64,000 bases of DNA from an uncultured Eubacteriales bacterium (GTDB lineage Bacteria; Bacillota; Clostridia; Oscillospirales; Oscillospiraceae), in the NCBI GenBank assembly GCA_900549405.1, contig URNZ01000007.1:4702-68701 (forward strand), in the 5' to 3' direction. Below, one piece after another: positions 44,691 to 53,370 of the stretch. Within the stretch, counting starts at the first letter, position 1. The number at the start of each line of letters is the position of its first letter. Below the pieces are notes generated by a model, which was not told the origin of the DNA, searched no databases, and worked only from the letters and a program-made list of their open reading frames with translations. The translations under genes and the position numbers were made by a program.

Positions 44691-45911
44691 TCAGGGCGTC
44701 AGGTCGGCCTGGCGGCGGAGCAGGGACAGGGGCGGGGCCTGGCAGGGCAGGTCCAGCTGAAAGACCATCTGGGGCTTACGCACCTGGTCCAGGCTCTGGC
44801 CGTCCTCGTCCCACAGGGCCTTCACGGTGACGGGACAGGGCCGCAGGCCGGGGCCCACCAGCTCCAGCTGGTCACCCACAGAGAACTTGTTGTTCAATGT
44901 GAGCACCGCCCGGCCATCGGGGGTGCAGGAGCGGACCTTGGCCACGATCTGCCAGTCCCGGATATAGCGGGAATCTTCGGTGAACTGCCCCGGCTGGCCG
45001 AAATAGAAGCCGGTGGAGTAGTGCCGGTGGCTGATGTGCTCCACCTCGTCCCGCCACACCGGGTCCAGGGGCTGCCCGGCCAGGGCGGCGTCGATGGCGT
45101 GGCGATAGGCCCCGGTGACGATGGCGGCATAATAGGCCGACTTGGCCCGGCCCTCCAGCTTCAACGAGTCCAGCCCCGCGTCTATCAGCTCGGCCACGTG
45201 GTCGATGGTACACATGTCCCGGGAGTTCATGATATAGGTGCCCTTCTCGTCCTCGGACACGGGGAAATACTCCCCGGGGCGCTTCTCCTCCATCAGGGCG
45301 TATTTATACCGGCAGGGCTGGGCGCAGGCCCCCCGGTTGGAGTCACGGCCCGTCATATAGTTGGACAGCAGGCACCGCCCGGAATAGCTCACGCACATGG
45401 CCCCGTGGGCAAAGGCCTCCAGCTCCAGCTCCGGGGGCGTCTTGGCCCGGATCTCCCGGATCTCGTCCAGTGACAGCTCCCGGGCTAAAATCACCCGGTC
45501 GGCCCCCAGGTCGTGCCAGGCACGGGCCGTCTCATAGTTGACGATGCTGGCCTGGGTGGAGATGTGCCGCTGGACATGGGGGGCATATTTCCCCGCCAGG
45601 GCCATCACGCCCACGTCGGCCAGGATGACGGCGTCCACCCCCACCTGGTCCAGATAGGTCAGCCACTCGGGCAGGCGGGCCACCTCGTCGTTGCGGGGCA
45701 TGGTGTTGCAGGTGACGTGGACCCGCACGCCCTTTTTGTGGCACAGGGCCACCGCCCGCTTCAGCTCCTCCGGGGTGAAGTTCCCGGCGAAGGAGCGCAT
45801 CCCGAAGGTGGTCCCCGCCAGATAGACGGCGTCGGCCCCATAGGCCACCGCCATCTCCAGCCGCTCCATGTCCCCGGCGGGGGCAAGCAGCTCGATCTTT
45901 TTCTCGCTCAT
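44691..45911 (-). CDS. trhP: U32-family tRNA hydroxylation protein (TrhP/YegQ-like)
   Basis: 406 residues from ATG 45911 (AGGAGAG ahead). Peptidase U32 signature EAFAHGAMCVSYSGRCLLSNYMTGRDSNRGACAQPCR with four cysteines likely for a [4Fe-4S] cluster. Members such as TrhP act in 5-hydroxylation of U34 in tRNA, using prephenate-derived chemistry; others were called collagenases. Next to gluQ, another tRNA-modification gene. Confidence 0.88.
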   Translation of the reverse strand: MSEKKIELLAPAGDMERLEMAVAYGADAVYLAGTTFGMRSFAGNFTPEELKRAVALCHKKGVRVHVTCNTMPRNDEVARLPEWLTYLDQVGVDAVILADVGVMALAGKYAPHVQRHISTQASIVNYETARAWHDLGADRVILARELSLDEIREIRAKTPPELELEAFAHGAMCVSYSGRCLLSNYMTGRDSNRGACAQPCRYKYALMEEKRPGEYFPVSEDEKGTYIMNSRDMCTIDHVAELIDAGLDSLKLEGRAKSAYYAAIVTGAYRHAIDAALAGQPLDPVWRDEVEHISHRHYSTGFYFGQPGQFTEDSRYIRDWQIVAKVRSCTPDGRAVLTLNNKFSVGDQLELVGPGLRPCPVTVKALWDEDGQSLDQVRKPQMVFQLDLPCQAPPLSLLRRQADLTP

Positions 45912-45944
45912 GTGTGTCTCTCTCCTGTTTGATGATGGAAGCAT

Positions 45945-45970
45945 CCCCGCCCCCCGAGAGGAGGGCGGGG
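45945..45970 (-). other. Hairpin between mltG and trhP
   Basis: CCCCGCCC with GGGCGGGG; no T-run, so not a clear terminator. Confidence 0.5.
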
Positions 45971-45977
45971 ACAAAAA

Positions 45978-47108
45978 TCAGTTATACCGGGTCTGGGTGC
46001 GCAGGAAGCGCTGCTGCTCGTCCAGGGTCCTGAAGAAGCTGTGGGTGTTGTCGTCGCCCAGGGCGTAGTAGAAGTAGTTGGTCTTCTCCGGCTCCAGCGC
46101 CGCCTTGATGGAGTCAAGACCTGGGTTTGCGATGGGGGCGGGGGGCAGACCCTTGTAGAGATAGGTGTTATAGGGGGAGTCGATGGCCTTGTCCGCCTCG
46201 GTGGGGACCTTGCCGCCGTTGAGGAAGGCCAGGGTGGCGTCGATCTGTAAATAGCCCATGGTCCCGGCGCTGGGGTTGTTCAGGCGGTTATAGATGACGG
46301 AGGCGATGGTGCCCCGGTCCGTGCCGTCGGTCTCCCGCTCCACCAGAGAGGCGATGGTGAGGATCTCCCGGATGGAATAGCCGCTGTCGGTCACCTTCTG
46401 CCGCAGGTCGTCGGTGTACTTCTCGTCGAAGTTTACCAGCATCTTGTTGATGGCATACACCGCGTTGTGGGGGGTGTTGAACTGATAGGTGTCCGGGTAG
46501 AGGAAGCCCTCCAGCCGCTCGGCGTCGCCCAGGGGGATGCCCTGGAGGAAGGAGAAGGCGTAGTCGTGCTCGGCGGCGGCTTGGGTCAGTTCCTCCACCG
46601 TGGCCACATTGTTGTCCTCCAGCAGCTGGAAGATCTGGGTGACGGTATAGCCCTCGGGGATGGTGATGGTGATCTCCGCCTTGGTGGAGGAGTTCACGCT
46701 CATGCCGGAGAGCAGGGCGCGATAGTCCATGTCGGTGTTCAGGGTATAGGTCCCGGGAGAGACCTTGGCCTTGCCCCCGGTGACGGAGGCGAACAGCTTG
46801 AACAGGCCCTTATACTCGATGAGCTCCTCTTTTTTCAGCCGGTCTGCCACCTGGTTAAAGCTGTCCTCTTTGTCCACGGTGATGGTGACCTCTTTTTCCG
46901 GCTTGTTCAGGGCCAGCACGTCGTTGGCGGCGATCCAGCACACGCAGGCCAGCAGAATGGACACGCCGATGACGGCCACCGCATACAGCATACCGGAGCT
47001 GGCGGCAAAGCTGCGGGAGCGCCGCCGCCGGTCATTGCTCCGGCGGGAACTCTGGCCGTCGCCGGAGCGGTCTGCCGGGGTGCGGGAGCTTCTTCTTTCC
47101 TGTGCCAT
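45978..47108 (-). CDS. mltG: Endolytic peptidoglycan transglycosylase MltG
   Basis: 376 residues. R/S-rich cytosolic N-terminus (1-35), one membrane helix (about 40-62), LysM-like domain (EVTITVDKEDSFNQVADRL), then the YceG catalytic domain with E in ILTIASLVERE and the YNRLNNPSAGTMGYLQIDATL and PYNTYLYKGLPPAPIANPG motifs. Cuts nascent glycan strands and sets their length. GAGGAGG precedes the ATG. Confidence 0.95.
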   Translation of the reverse strand: MAQERRSSRTPADRSGDGQSSRRSNDRRRRSRSFAASSGMLYAVAVIGVSILLACVCWIAANDVLALNKPEKEVTITVDKEDSFNQVADRLKKEELIEYKGLFKLFASVTGGKAKVSPGTYTLNTDMDYRALLSGMSVNSSTKAEITITIPEGYTVTQIFQLLEDNNVATVEELTQAAAEHDYAFSFLQGIPLGDAERLEGFLYPDTYQFNTPHNAVYAINKMLVNFDEKYTDDLRQKVTDSGYSIREILTIASLVERETDGTDRGTIASVIYNRLNNPSAGTMGYLQIDATLAFLNGGKVPTEADKAIDSPYNTYLYKGLPPAPIANPGLDSIKAALEPEKTNYFYYALGDDNTHSFFRTLDEQQRFLRTQTRYN

Positions 47109-47141
47109 AGGGTCCTCCTCAAATCAAGTTTGCTTGCAGGC

Positions 47142-47720
47142 TCAGCCGCAGACGATGCTCTCCGTCTCGGTGAGCAGCAGGTCCACCCGGCTGTCGTGGG
47201 GCTCGGTGGGCACCTTGTCCTGGAGCACCGCGTTGCGGCACATGCCCACCCGGAAGCCGTTGAAGTGCTCCAGCCAGCGGTCATAATAGCCGCCGCCAAA
47301 GCCCAGGCGATAGCCCGCCTTGTCATAGCACACGGCGGGGACCAGGATCAGGTCGATCTCGTCCTGGGTCAGGATGGGGCAGGACAGGTCGGGCTCGGAG
47401 ATGCCGAAGGAGACGGACACCATGGGCCGGTCAGGCATGTACTGACGAATCTCCATCAGGTGGCCGGGCAGCATCCGGGGCAGGCCCACCCGCTTGCCCT
47501 GGGACACCAGGGTCTGGATCATGCGGGCGGTCTCCGGCTCCTTGCCGGGGATGCCCCAAAAGGCAAAGATGGTCTTGGCCTGCTGCACCTGGGGCAGAGC
47601 CAGGAACCGGGCGAACAGGGCGTCGTCGCTGCGGGTGAGTTCCTCCTGGGGGATGGTCGCCAGAGTCTTGCGGACGCTGCCGCGCAGCTGCTTCTTTTCT
47701 TCAGCGATAGTAAGTGCCAT
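47142..47720 (-). CDS. 5-formyltetrahydrofolate cyclo-ligase
   Basis: 192 residues. Converts 5-formyl-THF to 5,10-methenyl-THF with ATP. Motifs KKQLRGSVRKTL, FAFWGIPGKEPET, and the signature RLGFGGGYYDRWLE. ATG with AGGAGG; its first 20 nt overlap the end of the DJ-1 gene. Often annotated ygfA/yqgN. Confidence 0.94.
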   Translation of the reverse strand: MALTIAEEKKQLRGSVRKTLATIPQEELTRSDDALFARFLALPQVQQAKTIFAFWGIPGKEPETARMIQTLVSQGKRVGLPRMLPGHLMEIRQYMPDRPMVSVSFGISEPDLSCPILTQDEIDLILVPAVCYDKAGYRLGFGGGYYDRWLEHFNGFRVGMCRNAVLQDKVPTEPHDSRVDLLLTETESIVCG

Positions 47721-48246
47721 GATGAACCTCCTGTTCCCTGGCCCCTCCGGCCAGGGTCTTAATTAAATAGAATCCAAAATCAAAGGCGGAGCCGGGGCCC
47801 TGGGCGGTGATGACCTTGCCGTCCTGCACCAGGCTGACTCCCTGCTGGGGGATGGCCCCGGTGAGCCGGTTCTCCAGCCCGGGGTAGCACACCGCCTTTT
47901 TGCCGTTCAACAGGCCCCAATGGGCCAGCAGGGTGGGGGCGGCGCAGATGGCGGCCACCCAGACCAGCTCGTCCGCCGCGGCCTGACGCACCAGGGTCTC
48001 CACCCCGGGGCAGGCGGCCAGATTCTCCACGCCGGCGCCGCCGCCGGGCAGAACCACCATGTCCCCGGCCTTCAGCTGCACCTGGTCCACGGCCAGGTCA
48101 GACTGGACGGTGATGTGGTGGGCGCCGGGGACCATGGTGGGCCCCACGGTGGTCAGAGCCACCTCCAGCCCCGCCCGGCGCAGCAGGTCGGCGGGCACCA
48201 GGGCCTCCATCTCCTCAAAACCGGGGGCGAGCAGGATATAGACCAT
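47701..48246 (-). CDS. DJ-1/PfpI family protein
   Basis: 181 residues. Opening VYILLAPGFEEMEALVPADLLRRAG and the nucleophile cysteine in VAAICAAPTLLAHWGLL match the YajL/ThiJ branch. Proposed roles: glyoxalase III-like or chaperone activities; disputed. RBS AAGGAGG. First gene after the repeat cluster, likely co-transcribed with the cyclo-ligase. Confidence 0.92.
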   Translation of the reverse strand: MVYILLAPGFEEMEALVPADLLRRAGLEVALTTVGPTMVPGAHHITVQSDLAVDQVQLKAGDMVVLPGGGAGVENLAACPGVETLVRQAAADELVWVAAICAAPTLLAHWGLLNGKKAVCYPGLENRLTGAIPQQGVSLVQDGKVITAQGPGSAFDFGFYLIKTLAGGAREQEVHHGTYYR

Positions 48247-48279
48247 AGAATGACCTCCTTATGTTCAAATCCGTTTTAC

Positions 48280-48452
48280 GTAGGGGCCGATGTCCTCATC
48301 GGCCCACGTTACCTTGGTGGTCATCGACGGGCGGACACAGAGGTCCGCCCCTACGAGAGCCATCGTAACAGAATGTAGGGGCCGACCTCTGTGTCGGCCC
48401 GCGACAAACATCCTGCCATCGTTTGGGCGGATGAGGACATCCGCCCCCTACA
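48280..48452. repeat. Four-unit palindromic repeat cluster, family C
   Basis: Hairpin units GTAGGGGCCGA...TCGGCCC at 48280-48306 and 48375-48401, and inverse units GGGCGGA...TCCGCCCCTAC near 48328-48354 and 48425-48451. Loops alternate CCTCTGTG and TGTCCTCA-like sequences, so units 1/4 and 2/3 are inverted copies of each other. Confidence 0.75.
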
Positions 48453-48456
48453 TGAT

Positions 48457-49125
48457 TTACAGCTCTTTTTCGACCAGCGCCCAGATCTCGCTGTGAATGT
48501 CCTCAATAGAGCGCAGGCGGCCTGCGTCGTCCAGACAGTGGACCATGTGCCAGCCCAGCTGCTCCGCCGCCTGGAGGGCACAGGCGCGGCAGGCGGCCAG
48601 ATAGGCGGTGTCCAGCTCGTGGATGTCCGCCTTGGTGTTTGTAGACGCCTCACGGGAGCGGAGCAGCTCCACCGCCTTCTCCGTGGGCATGTCCAGATAG
48701 ACCACTAAATCCGCCCGGGGCAGACCCAGCTTGTCGTGCTCGAACTCGTCCAGCCAGCGGAAAAAGGCCTGCCGCTCTTCCGGGGCACACTTGGCCCCCT
48801 GGTGGACGGCGTTGGAGGTGGTGTAGCGGTCTGCCAGGATCAGCCCGCCGTTCTGATAGTCCTCCCCCCATACTTTTCGCCAGGAGGCATAGCGGTCCAC
48901 GGCGTAGAAGGCGGAGGCGGCGTAGGGGCTCACGTCCTGGGGGTGGGTGCCGAACTCCCCGCCCAGGTACATGCGGATGAGGGCGGAGGAGGGCTGGTCA
49001 TACTGGGGGAACACCAGCCGCCGATAGCCCCGCCCCATGCCGTCCAGCCGGTCACACAGCTTTTGGAACTGGGTGGACTTGCCCGAGCCGTCGGTGCCCT
49101 CGAATACGATAAGCTTGCCGTTCAT
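48457..49125 (-). CDS. tmk: Thymidylate kinase
   Basis: 222 residues from ATG 49125; the frame extends upstream over the TagA-like gene, but this start has GGGGGAC ahead and gives the normal length. P-loop FEGTDGSGKST, DRYTTSN and DLVVYLDMPTEKAVELLRSR. Phosphorylates dTMP to dTDP. Two nt after the preceding gene. Confidence 0.95.
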   Translation of the reverse strand: MNGKLIVFEGTDGSGKSTQFQKLCDRLDGMGRGYRRLVFPQYDQPSSALIRMYLGGEFGTHPQDVSPYAASAFYAVDRYASWRKVWGEDYQNGGLILADRYTTSNAVHQGAKCAPEERQAFFRWLDEFEHDKLGLPRADLVVYLDMPTEKAVELLRSREASTNTKADIHELDTAYLAACRACALQAAEQLGWHMVHCLDDAGRLRSIEDIHSEIWALVEKEL

Positions 49126-49127
49126 GC

Positions 49128-49865
49128 TTATGCGTCCCCCTTTTTGTCGGGGCGGATGCGCTGGCCGGCGGCCTTCACCAGGACCAGGGGCAGCTTGGCC
49201 ATGCGGCCAATGCGTTTTGGCTCTTTTTTCAGACGATAGGCCCACTCCAGCCCCAGCTTCTGCCACCGCTCCGGGGCCCGCTCCACGTTCCCGGCGAACA
49301 CATCTAGGCAGCCGCCCAGGCCGATGGCCAGCTTGGCCCCGGTGTGCTGGCCCCAGCGGGCCATCCATTTCTCCTGCTTGGGCGCGCCCAGGCAGACGAA
49401 CAGCAGGTCGGGCTTGGCGGCGGCGATCTGGGGCAGGATGGCCTGCTCGTCCTTGAAATATCCGTCGTGGGTGCCGCACAGGACCAGAGCGGGATAGCGG
49501 GCGCAGATGCGGCGGCCTGCCTCCTCCGCCACGCCGGGCTTGGCCCCCAGCAGATAGAGCCGCCCGCCCATCTCGTTCAGGGCGGAGAGCATGGCCTCGG
49601 CAAACTCGATGCCGGGGACCCGCTCCTTCAGGGGCGTGCCTAAAATTTTGGCGGAGTAGACCACGCCGATGCCGTCGGGCAGGACCAGGTCGGCGGCGTT
49701 TAGGACCCGGCGGAACTCCGGGTCCTTCTCTGCGGCCAGCAAAAATTCGGGGTTGGGGGTGACAACATAGTGGAACTTGTCCTCCTCCAGCAACTGCCGC
49801 CCCTGCTGGGCCGCCTCCTGCTGGGTCAGGTCGTCGAATCGGACCCCAAGAATCTCAGTTTTCAA
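49128..49865 (-). CDS. WecG/TagA/CpsF glycosyltransferase
   Basis: 245 residues from TTG 49865 with GGGAGGGG ahead. GT26 family: TPNPEFLLAAEKDPEF, LPDGIGVVYSAKILG, RVPGIEFAEAML, LFVCLGAPKQEKWM and GLGGCLDVFAGNVERAPERWQKLGLEWAYRL. TagA adds ManNAc to the lipid-linked GlcNAc in wall teichoic acid linkage units; other members act in polymer synthesis. No other tag gene nearby. Confidence 0.93.
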   Translation of the reverse strand: MKTEILGVRFDDLTQQEAAQQGRQLLEEDKFHYVVTPNPEFLLAAEKDPEFRRVLNAADLVLPDGIGVVYSAKILGTPLKERVPGIEFAEAMLSALNEMGGRLYLLGAKPGVAEEAGRRICARYPALVLCGTHDGYFKDEQAILPQIAAAKPDLLFVCLGAPKQEKWMARWGQHTGAKLAIGLGGCLDVFAGNVERAPERWQKLGLEWAYRLKKEPKRIGRMAKLPLVLVKAAGQRIRPDKKGDA

Positions 49866-50000
49866 ATCGTTTCCCCTCCCAGGGTGATGATCGGTGACGC
49901 GCAGGAAAATCAAGCAGCGGTCACTTTTGGTATTTTACCATGGCGCAGGCAAAAAGTCTATGAAAAAACAAAAGCGCTGGCCTATTCCAACATTTACTTG

Positions 50001-50029
50001 TTGCGCGGTGGGGTGAAAAAGGTTACAAT
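50001..50029 (+). promoter_or_regulatory. Candidate promoter of the SleB-like gene
   Basis: TTGCGC (50001-50006), 17 bp, TACAAT (50024-50029). Not an obvious sigma-G or sigma-E pattern. Confidence 0.45.
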
Positions 50030-50055
50030 TTGGTTACAAAAACAAGGAGGAACCA

Positions 50056-50856
50056 ATGATGGACCGACGATGGAAGCGCCGCGCCGCCGCTCTTTTAGCC
50101 GCGCTGGCTTTGACCATACCCGCCCGGGCCGCCCAGATCGAAGCGGACGGACAGACCCTGAACGCAAAGGACGCCTGGGTGGAGGAGGGGACCAGCTATG
50201 TGACCCTGCGGGCTTTTTCCGCCCGCACTGGAAGATCCCTGACCTGGACGGGGGAGAAGGCCCGGCTGGCCGGGACTGGACTGGAACTGGAGGCCGCCCC
50301 CGGAGCGCTCTACGTCACCGCCAATGGCCGGGCCCTGTATGTCCCCGGCGGAGTGCGGGTGGAGGATGGCGTGACGATCCTGCCCCTGTCCGTGCTGGCA
50401 AACGCCGCCGGGGCGGAACTTACTTGGGACGGGGAAAATGCCGCCGCCCGACTGAAGTTAGACGGGGCCGTGCCGCCCCAGGCCGACTATGACCAGACGG
50501 ACCTATATTGGCTCTCCCGCGTCATCTCCGCCGAGAGCCGGGGGGAGCCCCTGCTGGGGCAGATCGCCGTGGGCAACGTGGTGCTGAACCGGGTGGCCAG
50601 CGGCCAGTTCCCCAACACGGTGAAGGAGGTGGTCTTTGACCGGAAATACGGCGTGCAGTTCGAGCCGGTGTCCAACGGGACCATCTATGACCAGCCCACC
50701 GACTCGGCGGTGCTGGCCGCCAAGCTCTGCCTGGAGGGGGCCGCCCCCGTGGGGGACAGCCTGTATTTCTACGCTCCCGCCCTGTCCGCCGGGACCTGGA
50801 TATCCACCAGCCGCGCCTATTACGGCACCATCGGGTGTCATAAGTTTTACGAATAG
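50056..50856 (+). CDS. Cell wall hydrolase, SleB/CwlJ type
   Basis: 266 residues. Signal peptide 1-26 (ALTIPARAAQ), a copper-amine-oxidase-like N-terminal stalk domain in two repeats (about 30-125, VEEGTSYVTLRAFSARTG; VEDGVTILPLSVLANAAG), then Hydrolase_2 (about 145-266): YWLSRVISAESRGEPLLGQIAVGNVVLNRV with the catalytic glutamate. Acts on peptidoglycan, in spore-formers usually on cortex during germination. AGGAGGA before the ATGATG start. Divergent from the TagA-like gene. Confidence 0.92.
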   Translation: MMDRRWKRRAAALLAALALTIPARAAQIEADGQTLNAKDAWVEEGTSYVTLRAFSARTGRSLTWTGEKARLAGTGLELEAAPGALYVTANGRALYVPGGVRVEDGVTILPLSVLANAAGAELTWDGENAAARLKLDGAVPPQADYDQTDLYWLSRVISAESRGEPLLGQIAVGNVVLNRVASGQFPNTVKEVVFDRKYGVQFEPVSNGTIYDQPTDSAVLAAKLCLEGAAPVGDSLYFYAPALSAGTWISTSRAYYGTIGCHKFYE

Positions 50857-50883
50857 GGATCAAACTCAAGATAAATACAAAAT

Positions 50884-50925
50884 CAGCCGCCGGAGCATAG
50901 CTAAATGCCTCCGGCGGCTGGTTTT
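50884..50925. terminator. Terminator between hydrolase and amylase
   Basis: CAGCCGCCGGAG with its complement (one extra base in the right arm) and TTTTG; serves convergent genes. Confidence 0.8.
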
Positions 50926-50926
50926 G

Positions 50927-52237
50927 TTATCGTTCCATTTTCCAGAAGAAGGCGGAGCAGGGGGGCAGCTGGCTGCCGCCGCCGAAGTCGTGGCTCTGGC
51001 CGGAGATCAAATCCACCGCCTGGCCGCATCCGGCGTCGAAGTGGGCGTGGAAGGGCTGGTGGTCGGCGTTGATGGCCACCAGCACCCGCTCCTCCGGGCA
51101 GGCCCGCTCGAAAATCAGCTGCCGGTTGGTGAGCAGCACATTCCGATAGCCGCCATAGCACAGGGCGGGGCTGTTTCGTTTGGCGTGGGCCAATTTGGCG
51201 AGGAAATCGGTGAGGTCGTTCCACTCGGGGCGCTCCAAAGCGGGGCGCAGGGCGGCGTCCCCGTCCTTTTTCTCCCCCCGGATGCCCCACTCGCTGCCAT
51301 AGTACACCGCCGGGACCCCGGGCATACCGAACATCAGGGCATAGGTTGGGCGCAGGTGGTCCGGGTCGTTCAGCTGGCTGGCGATGCGGGTCACGTCGTG
51401 GTTGTCCAGGAAGGACAGCAGGTGGGCGCCCTTGTACAGGGTCCACTGCTCCGGGCCAAACTGGCGGTTTAAGGAGTGGGCGATCTCGAACAGATTCAGG
51501 GAGTTGAAGCTGGACCACAGGCCCTTATAGCACTCGTAGTTGGTCACGCTGTGGCACAGCTCCGGGCCCATCCAACGGTTATAGTCCCCGTGGAGGGTCT
51601 CGCCCATCAAAACGAAGTCGGGCTTTAGGCTCTGAGTGAAGCCGCGCAGCTGCTTTAAATACTCCGGGGGCAGGCAATAGGCCACGTCCAGCCGCAGACC
51701 GTCGATGTCAAAGCGCTCCACCCAGGAGCGGATGGCCTGGAACTGGTGCTCCACCACGGCGGGGTTGAAGAGGTTCAGCTTCACCAGCTCGTTGTGGCCC
51801 TCCCAGCCCTCGTACCAAAAGCCGTCGTTGTAATTGGTATTGCCGCCGAAGTCCAGGCGGAACCAGTCTTGATAGGGGCTGTCCCACTTCTTCTCCTGCA
51901 CGTCCCGAAAGGCCCAAAAGCCCCGGCCCACGTGGTTGAACACCCCGTCCAGCAGCACCCGCAGCCCCGCCCGGTGGAAGGCCCGGCACACCTGGGCCAG
52001 GTCGTCGTCCGTGCCCAGCCGGGGGTCTAAGTGAAAGTAGTCCCGGGTGTCATAGCCGTGGCGGTCACTGTCGAACACCGGGTTCAGCAGCACCGTGTCC
52101 GCACCAAGAGAGCGGATGTGCTCCGCCCAGTCCACCAGACGGAGAATGCGGTGCTCCAGACGCCCGTCGTTTTCTGCCGGGGCCCCGCACAGACCCAGCG
52201 GGTAAATTTGATAGACCACAGCTTGCTCAAACCACAT
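50927..52237 (-). CDS. GH13 alpha-amylase family glycosidase
   Basis: 436 residues from ATG 52237 (AGGGAGG ahead). TIM barrel with GH13 regions: LLDGVFNHVG (I), GLRLDVAY with the nucleophile aspartate (II), FVLMGETL with the acid/base glutamate (III), LSFLDNHD (IV). No signal peptide, so intracellular. Length and the EGWEGHNELVKLNLFNP insertion resemble cyclomaltodextrinase- or neopullulanase-like enzymes lacking the N-domain. Probably degrades maltodextrins or glycogen. Confidence 0.93.
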   Translation of the reverse strand: MWFEQAVVYQIYPLGLCGAPAENDGRLEHRILRLVDWAEHIRSLGADTVLLNPVFDSDRHGYDTRDYFHLDPRLGTDDDLAQVCRAFHRAGLRVLLDGVFNHVGRGFWAFRDVQEKKWDSPYQDWFRLDFGGNTNYNDGFWYEGWEGHNELVKLNLFNPAVVEHQFQAIRSWVERFDIDGLRLDVAYCLPPEYLKQLRGFTQSLKPDFVLMGETLHGDYNRWMGPELCHSVTNYECYKGLWSSFNSLNLFEIAHSLNRQFGPEQWTLYKGAHLLSFLDNHDVTRIASQLNDPDHLRPTYALMFGMPGVPAVYYGSEWGIRGEKKDGDAALRPALERPEWNDLTDFLAKLAHAKRNSPALCYGGYRNVLLTNRQLIFERACPEERVLVAINADHQPFHAHFDAGCGQAVDLISGQSHDFGGGSQLPPCSAFFWKMER

Positions 52238-52311
52238 GATAAAAACCTCCCTGCGCCCACGCGCCTTTGGCCCCATCATACGCCGTTTGCGGGAAAAGCG
52301 CAAGCGGTAGA

Positions 52312-52375
52312 GAGTTAGGAGTTAGGAATTAGGAGTTAGGAGGTGGGACTTAACTCATCACTCATCCTTCCTAAC
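52312..52375. repeat. Family A repeat overlapping the end of a TSUP gene
   Basis: GAGTTAGGAGTTAGGAATTAGGAG then TAACTCATCACTCATCC. The minus-strand gene ending at 52358 takes its last codons and stop from this element. Confidence 0.75.
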
Positions 52376-52726
52376 TTTTGAAAAGATCTCGTGGAGGCCG
52401 ATGACAATCAGAAACGCTCCGAAGAGCTTGCGCAGGAGGGTCACCTCCAGTCCGGCGGACAGCCAGGCGGCCAGGGCGGCGCAGATGAGACCGGAGCCGA
52501 TGAGCCAGGGCAGGGCCTTTGTGTCCAGATAGCCGTTTTTCCTGTGAGCGGGCAGGGCCAGCAGGGCGGCGGGGAGGAAGTAGAGCAGGTTGATCCCCTG
52601 GGCCAGGTGCTGGTCCGCCCCGGCCACAGCGGTGAGATAGACCAGCAGCAGGGTCCCACCCCCCACGCCAAAGCCGGACAGCACCCCCGTGGCCGTGCCC
52701 ACCGCCAGGGGAATAAGCCAGGCCAT
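52358..52726 (-). CDS. Half-size TauE/SafE (TSUP) transporter subunit, second half
   Basis: 122 residues, four membrane helices. Typical half motif: IPLAVGTATGVLSGFGVGGGTLLLVYL (the G-GGG motif of TSUP). TSUP proteins export sulfite or sulfonates. ATG overlaps the stop of the partner gene (TGATG), so the two are coupled. The last residues (VRKDE) and stop are encoded within a family A repeat, so the natural C-terminus may have been altered. Confidence 0.85.
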   Translation of the reverse strand: MAWLIPLAVGTATGVLSGFGVGGGTLLLVYLTAVAGADQHLAQGINLLYFLPAALLALPAHRKNGYLDTKALPWLIGSGLICAALAAWLSAGLEVTLLRKLFGAFLIVIGLHEIFSKVRKDE

Positions 52727-53091
52727 CACAGCAGACACCGCACGCCGCCCCAGATGAGCAGCGCCCCGAACAGCCGCCGCAGCCAGTCTACCCGGGTCTT
52801 TTGGAACCACCGGCCCCCCAGCCAGCCTCCCAGGGTCCCGCCCAGCAGATAGGGCAGGGCGGCCATCACGTCCAGCCGCCCCCGGGCCAGATAGATGGCG
52901 GCGGAGAGCACGCACAGGGGCAGGATCACCGCCACCGACGTGGCGAAGGCCCGCCGCTGGTCCAGTTTACACAGCTGGGTGAGCAGGGGGACCAGCACGC
53001 TGCCGCCCCCGCCGCCGAAAAAGCCGTTCACCAGCCCCGCCAGTCCCCCCGCCAGCAGCCAGCGAAACTTTTCTCGGGATAGGTTGGACAT
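52726..53091 (-). CDS. Half-size TauE/SafE (TSUP) transporter subunit, first half
   Basis: 121 residues, four membrane helices, motif LAGLVNGFFGGGGGSVLVPLL followed by KLDQRRAFATSVAVILPL. Full TSUP proteins (about 250 residues, two such halves) appear here as two separate genes. Probably forms a heterodimer with the downstream half. Confidence 0.85.
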   Translation of the reverse strand: MSNLSREKFRWLLAGGLAGLVNGFFGGGGGSVLVPLLTQLCKLDQRRAFATSVAVILPLCVLSAAIYLARGRLDVMAALPYLLGGTLGGWLGGRWFQKTRVDWLRRLFGALLIWGGVRCLL

Positions 53092-53148
53092 GAGAATACC
53101 GCCCCCTTTTGCCCATAGTATGGCGAAAAGGGGGCGGCGTTATGTGAG

Positions 53149-53370
53149 TTAAAGCTGTTCCAGCTCCTTCAGCGTGTCCTGAATGGTCTTTTGGGGCAGA
53201 TATACCGCCGCCATCTCGCTCAGCTGCTTCAGGGTCAGCACCCGGGCGGCCCCGGCCATGGGATGGCGCAGCAGCTTGCCAAACCGCCGCTGAAACACCG
53301 CCTTAGAACGGGGGTCATCCAACAGCTCCCCCACGGTGATGGTCTTGTTCCGCAGGTCCAAGTTTTTCAC
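53149..53370 (-). CDS. Small hypothetical protein
   Basis: 73 residues; AGGAGGTG before the ATG. Helical: ITVGELLDDPRSKAVFQRRFGKLLRHPM then LTLKQLSEMAAVYLPQKTIQDTLKEL, with two repeated short helical motifs. Resembles short proteins found with glycosidases in Clostridia, but I cannot name the family. No membrane segment. Confidence 0.65.
   Translation of the reverse strand: MKNLDLRNKTITVGELLDDPRSKAVFQRRFGKLLRHPMAGAARVLTLKQLSEMAAVYLPQKTIQDTLKELEQL

Noticed and set aside
48247..48456. Second CRISPR array between DJ-1 and tmk
   Set aside because: Units alternate in orientation and lack regular spacing, so they are palindromic repeats, not CRISPR.
50056..50856. Sigma-G type sporulation promoter for the SleB-like gene
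   Set aside because: The upstream hexamers fit a vegetative promoter as well or better; no clear sigma-G pattern was seen.
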